Source: Guyanagaster necrorhizus
Taxonomy: Eukaryota > Basidiomycota > Agaricomycetes > Agaricales > Physalacriaceae
Direction of reading: 5' to 3'
DNA length: 64,000 nucleotides
Assembly: GCF_019112545.1 (NCBI RefSeq)
Contig: NW_025064884.1
Location: forward strand, 949,454 to 1,013,453
Numbering within the stretch: position 1 is the stretch's first letter; every line of letters begins with the position of its first letter. This document shows, one piece after another, positions 35,817 through 47,319 of this stretch. Below the pieces are notes generated by a model. It worked only from the letters and a program-made list of their open reading frames with translations, did not search any database and was not told the DNA's origin. The translations under genes and the position numbers were made by a program.

Positions 35817-38800
35817 TCAAAGACTGAATACCGCACCGCCCCTCCGGCGACTTTGAATGGGATGCACGACGAACAGCGCCAGGCCTAGTCCGACCGTTAA
35901 CCCAATCGCGACCGAAACCAGCTGTAGTGCAGTCTTAAAACCGGATATATAAGAGCTGGAGGACCCGGTGGATTGTTCAGACACGAAGACCAAGAGACCA
36001 CCATTCGCAAAGCCAGACGGGACTTGGAAAAGAATACCAGCTATCTAGAGGTGGATGAATAATAACGTTCGATGAAACGATAGACCACGAACCATGATCA
36101 CGAAGGCGTTCCCTGAGAAGAAGCGCCCGTACAAGTTGGCCACGAATCCGACCGCAAATGCACTGGTAAGAGAGCCCATCAGTACATGTTCGCCTCATGA
36201 TTTTCAGAAAAGATATGCTCACCCAACCGCTGCACTTATATCGCTCTGATTGACGAACTTGGTAGATGTGAAATGGTTGGTCACCCAACCCACGGATGCA
36301 ATCGCAACACTGAGAAACTACACCAGTGCCAACATTAGCGGCGCACAGTCATCAGAAAAAACACGCATACCATTTCCCTCTGATTCCAGGGCATAAAGTT
36401 TCTCAAGCACAGCCCCCAAGCAAACATCGGCACGATGAGGAAGTACCAATATCCGCTCGGCGTACGCTGCCACCACCCGCCTTCGGGATCATGGGTCAAC
36501 GCGCACGTGTAGTCCGTGACACCGACGACGGAGTGGCTCGTAATCTTCTCGTATGCCTCTGCTCCTATCGACAGCCCGAACCCGAGGAACAAGGAGTAGA
36601 TCACCGCGTAAAACATCCGCACCGCTCCAGAAACGAGGTTGCGCGTCATGAGCTCTAGCGAGCCGCATAAAACAATGAAACCCTAGAAACCATCTTTGTA
36701 AGGGGGAGATAAGGATGTCAGAAATTAATACTCACAGGTAGGATGAGTACTACGGAGCCGGACGCGATCGCCGAATAGCAGAGCTTCCCTGAGGCTGCCA
36801 TACCCGCAGCGATGAAACTGAAAAGCATAGATACCGTGATTCTGTCCCGGTCATTAATAATGTGATAAGGGAGATAAGGGTTGTAAGACTAACTCAAAAA
36901 CATTCGAGTACAGCTCATTTCTGACACTCAAGAGCTGGATCCCGACGAGGAGCATGCCAAGTGGAGTTACGGCGACAGCATCGATGAAGCTTCCCCCAAA
37001 ACTGACGATGGAGATGGAAGAGGAGCATATCCCACCAAAGCACATAAGTTGCCACCATGAATAGATTTGTTTCTTGCGCATGAGATTCGTAAGCTGTCCG
37101 GATGCATCACTGACGGCAAGGTCGTCGTGGATGACCTAGACACGCAACGCAACGTAAAGACGGAGAAAAGCATGATCTAAGGAAAGTACCAACCTTCCAG
37201 TACAACTCGTAAGCGTCGCGGAGCTTGCCTAGGTCCAACCCGCTGCCCTGCTTGATGAACTTGATCGAGCTTGTACCGGTGGATGAGTCGTCGAAATTGA
37301 TTAGCATTACGTCCGGGAGGTACATGCATGACACCTCTAGGTCGAGTACTCGTCCGGTGGCCTGGATCTGACTCTGCAGGCGATGAGTCGGAGCGGCGAA
37401 CATCATCATCGCTCGTGCGAGCTTTAGGATGAACTCCTGACGCTGGATGATCTCTGCAACGTGTCGGGTGATGTAGATCTCGCGGGCTTTGCGCTTCCTG
37501 CGGCGCTTCTCCTTGTCGCGGTCTCCAGTTGAAAAATAATCGTCCTCCCCCTCGGTAGTTGGGGTCGTTAGAGGGGTCTGAGCGGGTGTACGTCCCAAGC
37601 TCCTCACTGGACTCGTGTACGGGAAGTCCCTGAGGATCCCGGACCACCTATTTCTGAGAGATGAGGTGGAAGGCATCTTTTCATGAGTCTTGTCATGATG
37701 TTGCAGTTCCGTAAGTGTAGTGAGCGTTTCGTTCGAAGGACTGTTGGGGAAAGAAGGTGCAAAAGAGGCGACATGCTCGAAACTGTCCGATTTTGGCCTG
37801 ATGGGAATCATCTCGATACTGCGCCGCTGCGCGTCTTTGTCCTTGTCATGGTGGTGCTTCACAATCGGAAACCTGCTCTCCAGAGAATATCTGAAAATGG
37901 TTACGTCAGAGCTAAGGATAACTCGAGAGAAGTGGAACAGACCTAGAAAGATGATAACCAGGACGCTTGACATCCGGTTGGATCTGGCTTGACGTAGGAG
38001 CTGCGGGGCCAGTGATGTTTCCAGTACTGGCAATCAACGAACCCAAGACGCCCCCGCCAGTACGTTGCTTCGGCTTTCCAAAAGAATAAGATGCCAGAGA
38101 GGACAGCGACGCTGCACGTTTCAAGAGGAATTCCTTCTCCTTCGGGGAAGACGGCTTTGAAGAAAGAGAGATAGAAGAATCGCTGCTTGGCTGTGCGGCC
38201 CCGGATGACCATGGTCTTTCTGGGAGCTCAGATATAGGCGTCGCCGCCCCAGATAGGAAACCTTCTGATTGGTTATAGAGGGTCAAGAGAGCAGAAAGAA
38301 CGCCTCCACCTGCACCAGTCAGGCGGGGATTCTTTGGAGCTGCATCACGTTCTGCATCGGGATCTTTACGTTCGGTGTTTCGTTCTCTACTTTTGCTCTT
38401 CTGCTGGGACTTTAGATTGAGGAACAAATTACGACCACGGCCCCGAGGGCGTGTATGGGCGCGAACGATGTTGGTTGCCTCGCGATAGTCATTGTCTACA
38501 GGTCCAGGAAGGCCTGAGCTCTCATCCTTGTCGATGAAAGTCCCGGGAACCTCGTGGTAGTTGGGCTTTGCAGCTGTCGGCGACGTATCAGATGGCGTCG
38601 TGGTGGTTGACAAATTTGTTGTATGAGCGCCCTCACGCTGATAAGGCGTCAACCCGGTGTCCACGGGGGGAAGATACTGGGGTCGAGGTGGGAAATAATG
38701 GATTCGAGGCACGGGCGGAGGTCGATCTTCGACGCGTGACTCGGAGCGGTGTTGTTCGAGAGCGTGGGTAAGATGCTCAAAGGCGTCGGGCTATTTGTCA

Positions 38801-38974
38801 ATGTTATTAGTGAGAGAGGAGACAGTGCTCGACGCGGCTCACGTTCAAAGCATGCTCATCGAGAGCATGGGCTTCTCGGTGGTCGACCCATTGCACTTTT
38901 CTAGGAGTCTTCTGGCCTGAGGGACCTACCGAGCCACGACTATAGTCCTTCACGCCCTTGTCCTTGTTGGCCAT
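35817..38974 (-). CDS. ThrE/PRM10-like membrane protein (DUF1212 plus DUF3815)
   Basis: A fungal relative of bacterial threonine/serine exporters and of yeast pheromone-regulated Prm10. The start is taken at ATG 38974 (MANKDKGVKDYSRGSVGPSG, A at -3); an in-frame ATG at 39022 has weaker context. A long disordered Ser/Pro/Arg-rich region (about 380 residues, 38.7-37.5 kb) precedes the ThrE domain. It begins REIYITRHVAEIIQRQEFIL, KLARAMMMFAAPTHRLQSQI (the HR-x-x-x-I signature), VSCMYLPDVMLINFDDSSTG and IKFIKQGSGLDLGKLRDAYE. Downstream exons give about ten membrane segments: FGGSFIDAVAVTPLGMLLVG, FSFIAAGMAASGKLCYSAIA, VRMFYAVIYSLFLGFGLSIG, YWYFLIVPMFAWGLCLRNF, AVGFVANLYGRFFSGNAFVI, ALQLVSVAIGLTVGLGLALF. 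It ends GGAVFSL at 35817. The substrate in fungi is unproven. Confidence 0.9.
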
Positions 38975-39020
38975 GATACTAACGGGCGTCCGGGATCCAT
39001 TAGTGCCAGCCACATTGCAC

Positions 39021-39060
39021 ATAGAGAGAGAAGGAAAGAAAGAGGGAGGGAGGGGGAACG
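39021..39060 (+). repeat. Purine-rich (GA/GGA) low-complexity tract
   Basis: Forty bases that are almost all A and G, just upstream of the ThrE-like start codon. It may be part of the promoter or 5' UTR (a pyrimidine tract on the coding strand is usual near fungal transcription starts). Confidence 0.7.
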
Positions 39061-39981
39061 AGATAGACTCACCAATACTGCCGTCTGGGTCGTTATATTT
39101 ATTCCCGTCGCAATTTATTGAAGGAAAAAAGTATATAGATCGAATCTACCATGCGTCGATCAGTGAGTGCCGGTAACAGGAGATCCGAGACCTACCCTGC
39201 AATTACGGGCGAGACTATCTCAGAGTCCCGTAAGATGGATATGTGTTGCCCACAAGCGTCCGAAGAGTTCTAGTAAAGGATGCGGTCAATGGCCGCAGTA
39301 AAGGATCAGTCGACAAATTTCTTTCAGCGACCCAGCATTGGCTGGAGCCGTAGACATGCCGACGTCATGATAGGCCCGGCCCGTGCCGGATAAGCCCGAA
39401 CTCTGCGCAATCAAGACATCTCGCAGTCTGATTCGCAGCGCGATTTGGACGCTTCTTCTCCTTCAAACTAGAAAAATAACATTAAAATTACGAAACTTTA
39501 TGGTCGCACGTTGTCGCCAACGTATAACCCTTTGACCTGGATAAATAACCGACTTATTGCCCATGTTCGTCGTATCGTTTTGTTGGCCGCTGGTCAAGAG
39601 TCACTAATCAACCCACGGAGTCTTTATCGACTCGTAAACTCCACCTTCATCATCTTCCCGTCGGCTCTACCTTGACAACGGTAAACAATATTCAGCTTCT
39701 CGCTCGCCCATTTTCTGCCAAGTTCAAGATAAGAATTACGTGCGAACAAGAAGACCGCTTATCGGTACCAGAAATAATACGCTTTTGTCATAGAGACCAC
39801 GACCCTTGTTGAACGGGTATACTTTGCCCAAACTTCAATGCCCCCCGCAACAATTTGCGAATATGAACCAAGTAGAAAGAGGCCAAGAATGGATTGCCGC
39901 CTAAGACCCGCCTTGATCACCGGATAATCGCGCCCCGAGATTGGAAGTAAGCGCCCTCCGACCCTCAAAAATTAGGTGGAC

Positions 39982-39996
39982 ATATATATATATATC
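39982..39996. repeat. (AT)n microsatellite
   Basis: Short alternating AT run (seven units). No function suggested. Confidence 0.8.
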
Positions 39997-41829
39997 TCGT
40001 CGGCATGACTATTTTTGATCACATCCGCTGAATCGGGAGTAGTACGGTGTAATGTCCCTCCTTTCCTGCTGGCGCGACGTATAGATACCAAGACGTACAC
40101 AGCTCTAAAATTAATTCGCGGGATAGTTAGAACTAATTGCGGGTTTTTCGCGGTGCTATGTCAAGCTGCAGAACTTTAATCACACGGAGACTCAGCCGCT
40201 GGGGGCCGCAGCTGAACGGGCTTATTAGTGAATATGGGCTTCATTTCGTGCCCTATCTCGTAAAAAACACGGTGGCGGCCGTGAGACAATCCAGAGAGGA
40301 GTAAGTTCTATATAGATCAGTAGTGCAAGAATAAACTGTACGACGTACCTGGTTTCTCAGCACCATCACCCATCATTGAACGCCACAACCGGATTCCAGG
40401 TGTACTCGTCAAGACGAGCAACAGGTTTCATACGTGTGATAAGCGTGCCACTATAAAAGTAAACACTGACCGGCGTCAAGTGCTAACTCCATTGGGTCAG
40501 CGATTTGCGTTCGTACCTTTGCGCATTGGGTGAGGAGAAAATTCCTCCGGTCGGCGCCGACAGAGATCAAAGTCTCGAAGCATTGTAAGGTCTCTGATCA
40601 GTCTCACGATGACTCCAGGAAGTGGAAGACATGTTTCTTACCCTAGTACAAGCAACGGAAACATTTGTAGCAGTTCGATGAGTCTCGAAGGGGACGTCCG
40701 TTGGGTAGGAATGTTGGTTCAGCTGGAGACAACGGTTGAGAAAGATCAACTCGAACATCTTGACTGCTTAGCGGGTGCTGAGTCAAGCGCATGTATCGCG
40801 AACCGGGCGGTGTGGGGTATTGGACCCATCCGAGTAGTAGCAGCTGAAATTTCAGAGAGCAAGACCTTCGTTAATCAGTTGGCATGTCCTTGCTCCCGCG
40901 CTGATCTGGACCACATGGGGGTAACGGCTGTCGCATACCAAAAAGAATATGATGGAATGGAAGCGGCGGAGTCGCAATGGCTATCATCATAGTAGTGGCA
41001 CAGAATCCAATTATTTCGATAGGTACTCTAGTGTGTGGTCGTACAATCGGCACAGTTGGCATGGGTGTTTCCCCCAGGCCCAAGACCTGTTTCTCATCGC
41101 GAGTGCAGCCAGATCTGTTTCTGATCACGAGTGCAGCCATAAGGTTGCAAGTTTTGTGCCAATGGAAGCCGCCAGTCACAGCTCTTCTAGAATAAGATCT
41201 ATTCTCATATGTACAAGTAAAGTTCTAGGGCCGTGATCTTATCGAAAGAAAATATGCGGCAGTCCCGGGCCCTCCGAATTATCGTGCTATATCCCACTTT
41301 GAGGACCCCATTCGGGCAGTGGAGGCATCCAGTCAACGACTCGCATAATCGACTAAGAATCACCCATTTAGTTGTCTACGTACGCGGACTACTTGGACTG
41401 CCGAACCCCGATGAACGAGGGACATAAGCTTCAGATACATGTTAAACAGGTGCCAAGTGTATGTCGATCTCGACGTCATGGAGAAACTTAAACATAGCCG
41501 TATATGTTCGTTCCTGCTCCTGTGTCATTGTTGGCCGACCGAACGCGCACGTATGGGGGTATCGGGACTCAATCACCCACGACATGTCGATCCAAACTTT
41601 CCGGCAGGAACCATTGTAGAATGGAAGTGATCCAGTAACAAGCGAGCCGCGGCAGTTAGAGGTATACAGATCTCAAGCATGATAAAGATAAACAGACAAG
41701 ATTCATAAATGAGTTTTGGGATGCTCTTCAGTGCAACAGATAGATGGATGCTTCTGGACCAGATGGTGGCAATAAACAAGAGTTCCTCAGACGTCGTAGG
41801 AGACTTCAGTTTCAGCGTGAGCATGAGTT

Positions 41830-42640
41830 ATTTAAGGACTATATCTTTCCATTGTTCCGAGATACCTGGACTGTAGGGCAGTGTGCTCATTTGACCAGCC
41901 AGTGACAGACCGTAACACGCTTCGATGATCGCAGTTGTAGGTCCCAGTCCTTCGAAGTCCGAGAATCGTCTACACAGTTTGATTAGGATAGTATCTTCTT
42001 CACTGTCTAATTATATGACATACGCTCCGTTGAAGTCATGAACTACGGGGGGATTGGGAGGAAGCAAACGATGGGACAGTAAATTTCAGCCAAAGAGAAG
42101 GTCCAGACTCGACTGCTTCTCGGCAATCGCCGGAACAACCTCTTTCCTTACCGTCAACTGTCGATTCGTCTTGTATCGTCTTTTCTTTGCCTCAAAGTAT
42201 CTCTTGTCTCTTATTTTGCGGTAAAAACATGAAGGAATGGCAGTGTCGATCGTGTAGGAGTATATTTCTCTATCTCGCCAACCCGCAAGACTTGGTTGTC
42301 CTGCTTCGCAAACACTCCTGGCTTTGGTATCTCTCCTCTCACGGACTTGGTGGCCGGGGAAATACTGGAGAGTTCTATGATGTGCGTTCCCAATGAAATG
42401 AATGGAATTGAGATCTGACCTTTATTTTCAATCGCAATGAGTCCTGGGAGCTGTCTTCCTACGCCGGATGTAAGTGGTTCCGTTTGGTTTCGGTGGACAT
42501 GGTAGTTCATTGAGCTTCAGGTGAAGAACTTCAATCCACTGGACAACCATGCTTTGGTATGGTCAGACGATTACCGCTTTGAAAAGACAAATTCCGAAGA
42601 CGAGGACTGTGATGACGACTGCCAAGACGTCTCTAATCCG
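41830..42640 (-). pseudogene. Probable cytochrome P450 relic (N-terminal half)
   Basis: Read on the minus strand this stretch gives, in order, pieces that match the front half of a fungal microsomal P450: a membrane anchor DVLAVVITVLVFGICLFKAV (near 42632-42570), a stop, then in the same frame LNELPCPPKPNGTTYI (the proline hinge), then in another frame GQISIPFISLGTHIIELSS (the beta-1 region that usually follows, about 42422-42366), and further down FEGLGPTTAIIEACYGLSLA with ISEQWKDIVLK (the C/D-helix-type TTAII-x-YG block, about 41950-41850). Frames change and stops intervene (TGA after KAVIV; TGA in the LLFG segment), so it cannot be translated as one protein. I could not find an I-helix, ExxR or heme-Cys motif below 41.8 kb. 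Family assignment is inference from order and spacing of motifs. Confidence 0.4.
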
Positions 42641-44332
42641 AGAAGTTTGTCAAGAAATGGTTCTAGGCGAAGAATTATCCTTATCTATGGGCAGAAGATA
42701 TATTGGCGACATTCTAGCTGAATTTCTCTGACCTGACCAGAACTCAATGTAAGAGTTCGCGTCTGTCCAGGCGTTGATCATTTGTGGTATAGCAAGACTA
42801 AGAGTAATCTCTTACATGGACTTCTATGACAAAATTTATTACGGAGAAGTCTCAAAAGGTCTTTCCGGGCACACTCTCGGAGGCGATCGGTTACTGAAGG
42901 TATGGCATTTTCGATTTATGTTTTGTTCAATTTAATTATTGGTTCGTAGGATCTGTGCTTAAAACATTTGTACAATAAATATTTTGTATCAATAAAGACC
43001 TCAAAATCTTTCAATGGACAACTCCGTATGGAGACTTCAAAACGATCATGTCGACCGTCCTATCAAAATTTATAACAAAGACCCGTGGTCATCGCCCTAT
43101 GTTCGAACTCAGATTGTCGATGTCGCAGCTAACGGTTCAAACGTGGCAGGTACACCCTTGTCTTTCGCAGTACTTAATATGCTAGAAGTTCATACCGCAT
43201 CTTTCACCAATCCGAAGGCACCAAATCTCACTTAGACATGTTCAATTGTATCGCGCGTGAGTCTCAATATTGTCTCTGAGTCCTCCTTTTCTTGATTGCT
43301 CCGGTAGAATACCACGGACCGTGAAACAGAGCACTTGTCATGACCACATCTGTCTTCTAGGTGGAATCATTTTAATTCTGCTCTCAGAAGAACTAAAGAT
43401 CCTCGGAATTCGTACGCGCAGCTTCTTGAATGGCAGATTGAATCCACTGATAGAGTTTAGATAAATGCCTATCCCTGTCGGTAGAAGAATTTGAATATGA
43501 CCGCCTTCGGAGCTTTGCATGCGTCACGGACTATGTCGGTCCTTCCTGTCATGGCTGGGGAGCGTCGGGAGCGTTGCGTGGGTAAACTAAAACGATCTTC
43601 CATCAGCTATTCCGTCGTTGGGATACTCTGATAAACGTGTCTGATGCGACGAAGCCATCCATCCGATACATTTCTCACCGGCGTAGATGGCTTATATTGA
43701 CCCGGACTGCCTGCCGAGGACTGTCGTATCAGCTCGTCTTTCTGGCAGTGGTTACAGAACACCAGGATCTGGAATAGAATGTGGTGCCGGCAGGAAGTCC
43801 AGAAAATTCTCGACGTTATATCAGGGCATCGGTGAGGACACCGACAGTGAGTGTGGAATCGGCGGCGTTAGCCTGGTCTCGACACTGGCGGGAAACTTAG
43901 CCTTGACTAAGCGATGAAGAAGACAGTCGAGGTGGCCAGAGGAGCGGATACCCATGCCGTAGATTAACGCCTCGTAAGTTCGAGAAGGTTAGTCTCCAAG
44001 AACCAGTCCAGCTGAAACAGGCCCACTTTGGATGAGAGACGTTCTCCGTTTTCCTTAATGTAAACAGGTTCAATTCATTTTCCTGACAACTCTTCGACCC
44101 GACACGGGCCACAGAAGAAGCGCCTCTACTAAAATGCTGTGGCCGAAGAGTCCCCGAGCTTTATCCTTTTGTGTGGCCGTTTCTCTCGATTCTGCTTTTT
44201 TTGGATGAATTGTCAGCTGTGAGTTTTGTGTCCCTTTCTCGAATCGTCTTCGGGTCAGGCTAATGTCAACAGGTGATACTTTGTACTATTTACAGGCATA
44301 TATAGAACCCGTTACACGGTAGAACCCATTGG
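42641..44332. other. About 1.7 kb without a supported gene
   Basis: Plus-strand frames at 43014-43235 and 43687-43917 and minus-strand frames at 43338-43520 and 43897-44112 are open but carry no recognisable motif or splice partner. Given decayed genes on both sides, this may be the remains of more genes, but I cannot identify any. Confidence 0.4.
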
Positions 44333-44644
44333 CTACACTCTATATGCCGCCTCTGACAATCTGATATCCTGGAACTTCCCCCTGAACTTGCTTTCCACCC
44401 CAGCTTGGAATTGATGTTCCGACAAGAATACCCTGCCCATCCGAGTGCCGGCCTCTGAAGCATACGCCTCTTCTCGGACATGCCCCAGCAACAGCGCCGT
44501 CTCCCATTCTATCACCCTGACATCCCTTACGCTTACAACTTGACAGCGCGTCGCCAGCGCCCTTTGAGACGCTTAGCAATGGCGTGGCTCGATGGAGAGT
44601 GAAGCTCACCTGAAAGATGATGTTTTCCCAGTAATGGTCTGGTT
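44333..44644 (-). pseudogene. BTB/POZ gene relic that has lost the BTB core
   Basis: Sixth family member. At about 44644-44612 the minus strand reads PDHYWENIIFQ followed by GTGAGC, the invariant end of exon 1 and its 5' splice site. Only about 90 bp later the reading resumes with the C-terminal helical part, VIEWETALLLGHVREEAYAS, RMGRVFLSEHQFQAGVESKF and FQDIRLSEAAYRV, ending at 44333. In intact relatives these blocks are separated by about 400-450 bp carrying exon 2 and half of exon 3. Thus an internal deletion has removed the whole BTB fold. No ATG precedes PDHYW in frame (a TAG is found first). The surviving parts are well preserved, so the deletion is not very old. Confidence 0.6.
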
Positions 44645-45092
44645 GGGAAGGCGGAGTCGGCGGAGCCTACTTCGTAGAAGTCTGACCGTACAAGTATCGC
44701 TGGGTTCAGGACCGGACTGGGTGGAGAGGGTGGGGAGTATGAGATTTTATAACTGTCTTTCTTCCTTACTCTGTGTCTTACTTATAACTTAGATCTTCCC
44801 CGCTCCGCCCTACGCCGTAACCCAAACTTAATTCATCGGTGCATCCAGAACGTGAACGGGGCGAATGTGTGTTCTTATCACATCGATGGTGCGATAGATA
44901 CATGGAGCTTGTCCTGGTGACTAGCCGCATTGCAAGTTTCCGCCTCATGGGTCGAGCATGAACCTTCGTGGGCGGCTAAAGAATCCATCACAATATAAGA
45001 TTCAAGATATTTCTGTATGGGCGTAGGACACTGGTTCGATCCTCCCCCGTGAGGCCGTAGCCATTCCCTCTCCCAAATCTTGTACGGTCACC

Positions 45093-45916
45093 ATGAACGA
45101 AACGAAATCCTCTGATCAAAGTACGCCCGTTCATGACGACGTTTTCTATTGGGAAAATGTCGTGTTCCTGGTGAATTCTCAATCTGATAAGCGCTCTACT
45201 GATGACCTGACCACAATATAGGTCGAGAACATGCTGTTCAACGTTCCGAGATATCATTTCGAGAGCTTTTCTGTAATCTTCAAAACTATGTTCGCTCTTC
45301 CCCAAGGAGACAGTCTCAATGTCGATGGTTCAAGTGACGAGCGTCCTCTTATCTTACAAGGCGTAACAGCTCAAGAATTCAGATCCTTACTGAGCGTGAT
45401 GCTTCACCCGTAAGTGCGCTTCTAATCTTTTTGTTGTAAAGTCGATCTGATGCGTCGTCCAGAGAGCCGCCTGTTTTGACGAAGGAGGCATGGATAGCTG
45501 TGTTGAAGCTGTCGAACATGTGGCGACTGGTCAATATCAGGAACATAGCCATCCGGCAAATGAGCGAGAAAGAGATCTCATTCGTCGACAAAATCATCTG
45601 GGGCAGAGACTATAAGGTGGTTGACTGGATGATGACGGGATATGGTGGTCTTATCGACCGTGGAGATGTACTGTCATTGGATGAAGGCATGCGAATCGGA
45701 GTGCAAGGCGTTATAGGAATATGGCGTTCTCAAGATATCTCCCGTAGAAATGCCGGTCGTTATCGGCGCGATACGAGGGGTATCGTTCTTGAAATATTTG
45801 CAGAAGAAATCGGAGACGTCCAAAGGGAGGAGGCGGAATACAATTTGGCGGAATCACGAGCACCATCTCGCGCTAGTAGAGAACCGTCGGAACCTGGAAC
45901 AATGCTGGGTTGGTGA
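45093..45916 (+). CDS. BTB/POZ domain protein
   Basis: Seventh family member and intact. Exon 1 begins ATG 45093 (MNETKSSDQSTPVHDDVFYW, ENVVFL), then an intron GTGAATTC...ATATAG. Exon 2 reads VENMLFNVPRYHFESFSVIF, KTMFALPQGDSLNVDGSSDE and PLILQGVTAQEFRSLLSVML. Exon 3, after GTAAGTGCG...CGTCCAG, reads EPPVLTKEAWIAVLKLSNMW, RLVNIRNIAIRQMSEKEISF, VDKIIWGRDYKVVDWMMTGY and IVLEIFAEEIGDVQREEAEY, ending GTMLGW. It is the parent, or sister, of the broken copy starting about 1.25 kb downstream. About 235 residues, the family norm. Confidence 0.9.
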
Positions 45917-46345
45917 GGGTACGTAGTAGTAGTCGTCGTAGTCGCACTGGCAAACGATCCATAACAAGAAACTTACAGCCAATGTTTTCCGAGTCCGCGT
46001 CATTGTTACCAAGCCTTAGTAGGACTCTGGGCTCAACGGCTCATTGTCTCACCTGCCATCCGCGACATGAATAAAGGTAGATAACCAACAACACATGTCA
46101 CCTTTCTTCATTGCCTAGCTTATTCTACTCCTTGCTTCAAGCTTGTCGCCGCGTTCCGATGTTCTGGTCGGGATATAGATGTGCACGTACTGATTTTCCT
46201 GTGTAGTATCACTACTAATATTCATTGATACCAACGGAGACAATCAATCCAGTATCCAGAACAAAATTCCAGTAGTTACGAAATCCCCGGAGCCGACTCG
46301 CTGAACAACACCTCTCTCTGAAATTTCGCACGGTCAACCGTCACC
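45917..46345. other. Spacer between the intact and broken BTB copies
   Basis: About 430 bp. It should include the 3' UTR of the intact gene and the former promoter of its duplicate. No other gene is seen. Confidence 0.5.
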
Positions 46346-47064
46346 ATTAGCGAATCCTTGAACCAAAGTACTCCGATTCACGACGAGGTTCTCTGCTGGG
46401 AAAGTGTCGTGTTCCTCGTGAGTCATTCTATCTTATGGACATTTCACCGGTCTAACCGCAACCTAGGTGGAGAAGACGCTGTTCAATGTTCCGAGATCTC
46501 TTCTGAAGTCTTCAAAATTATGTTCACTCTTCCCAAGAGGACAATCTCAATGTTGATGGTTCAAGTGACAAGAATCCCCTCGCTTTACAAGGCATGGCGG
46601 CTCAGGAATCCAGATCCTTACTGAGCGTGATGCTTCACCAGTAAGTATACATATAATTATTTCGTTGTAACATTGATCTGATGCGTCACCAGAGAGCCGC
46701 CTGTTTTGACGCAGGAGGCATGGGTAGCTGTTCTGAAGCTGTCGAACATGTGGAGGTTCATCGGTATCAGGGATATGGTCATCCGACAATTGAGTAATAG
46801 AGAAGACAACGTCGTTCACCGATAAGATCGTCTGGGGCAGATGCTATAAGGTGGTTGACTGGATGATAACGTGATATGGCGGTCTTATCAACCGTGGAGG
46901 TGTACTGTCATTGGATGAGAGATGCGAATCGGAGTACAGAGCGTTTTAGGCATATGACGTTCTCAGAATTCCCCCCCCCCGGAGGTGCCGGTCGTTATCT
47001 GCACGATATGCCAGCCATCGTTCTTGAGGTGTTTCACGAAGAGATCAAGCACATCCTGTCATGA
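46346..47064 (+). pseudogene. Broken tandem copy of the BTB/POZ gene at 45093
   Basis: Eighth family member, clearly a direct duplicate of the 45093 gene: blocks such as NQSTPIHDEV, ESVVFL, EPPVLTQEAWVAVLKLSNMW and WMI-T-YGGLI line up in order with the same introns. Lesions seen: the start ATG is ATT (46346-46348); exon 2 has lost about 20 bp between NVPR and SSEVFKIMF; a one-base change after LPK shifts frame so that DNLNVDGSSD becomes nonsense; exon 3 carries further indels and a TGA after MI-T; and a run of ten C (46971-46980) sits in the last exon. The far end IVLEVFHEEIKHILS is still readable. The retrotransposon starts 35 bp after it. Confidence 0.85.
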
Positions 47065-47098
47065 GGCTCGTAGCAGTATTGCAGAACTTGTGTACTGG

Positions 47099-47128
47099 CA
47101 TATATGGTAGTGACAGTTATTACCTCGA
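47099..47128 (+). repeat. Left 30-bp direct repeat of the retrotransposon, with palindromic core
   Basis: The same 30 bases recur at 50912-50941 with one change (G for A at 47110). Inside lies GGTARTGACAGTTATTACC, in which GGTAAT and ATTACC are inverted around a 7-base spacer. The left copy has one mismatch in this palindrome. That is the shape of a tyrosine-recombinase crossover site. Confidence 0.8.
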
Positions 47129-47319
47129 TCATTGCTCGAATCTCCTAGGGTGAGATCAGGAGAAGAGTGAATTCTTGAGATGCGGATCGAGCGAGAGTGG
47201 GAGTTTGGGACCAATGATAACATCGAGGTAACAAGTTCCCGAGCGCCCGTAAGGGAACACCCAAGCCATGATGAGTTGAGAGCCCCAGAGGTCCGGAGGA
47301 ACGTAAGAGGTGGAATGGG

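Larger units (their letters stand above)
38975..41829. other. About 2.9 kb of upstream and intergenic DNA, no supported gene
   Basis: Contains the promoter of the ThrE-like gene and then anonymous sequence. Frames at 40609-40992 (plus), 40871-41179 (minus) and 41573-41824 (minus) are open but show no motif, overlap one another on opposite strands, and lack splice partners. The part nearest 41.8 kb may include the eroded C-terminal half of the P450 relic described next. Confidence 0.45.

Noticed and set aside
40609..41240. Overlapping ORFs on both strands, one with several Cys, considered as hydrophobin
   Set aside because: The eight-Cys hydrophobin pattern with CC pairs is absent in every frame.
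45020..45060. GGTTCGATCC resembling a tRNA T-loop
   Set aside because: Flanks do not pair into a T stem and no A box lies upstream.
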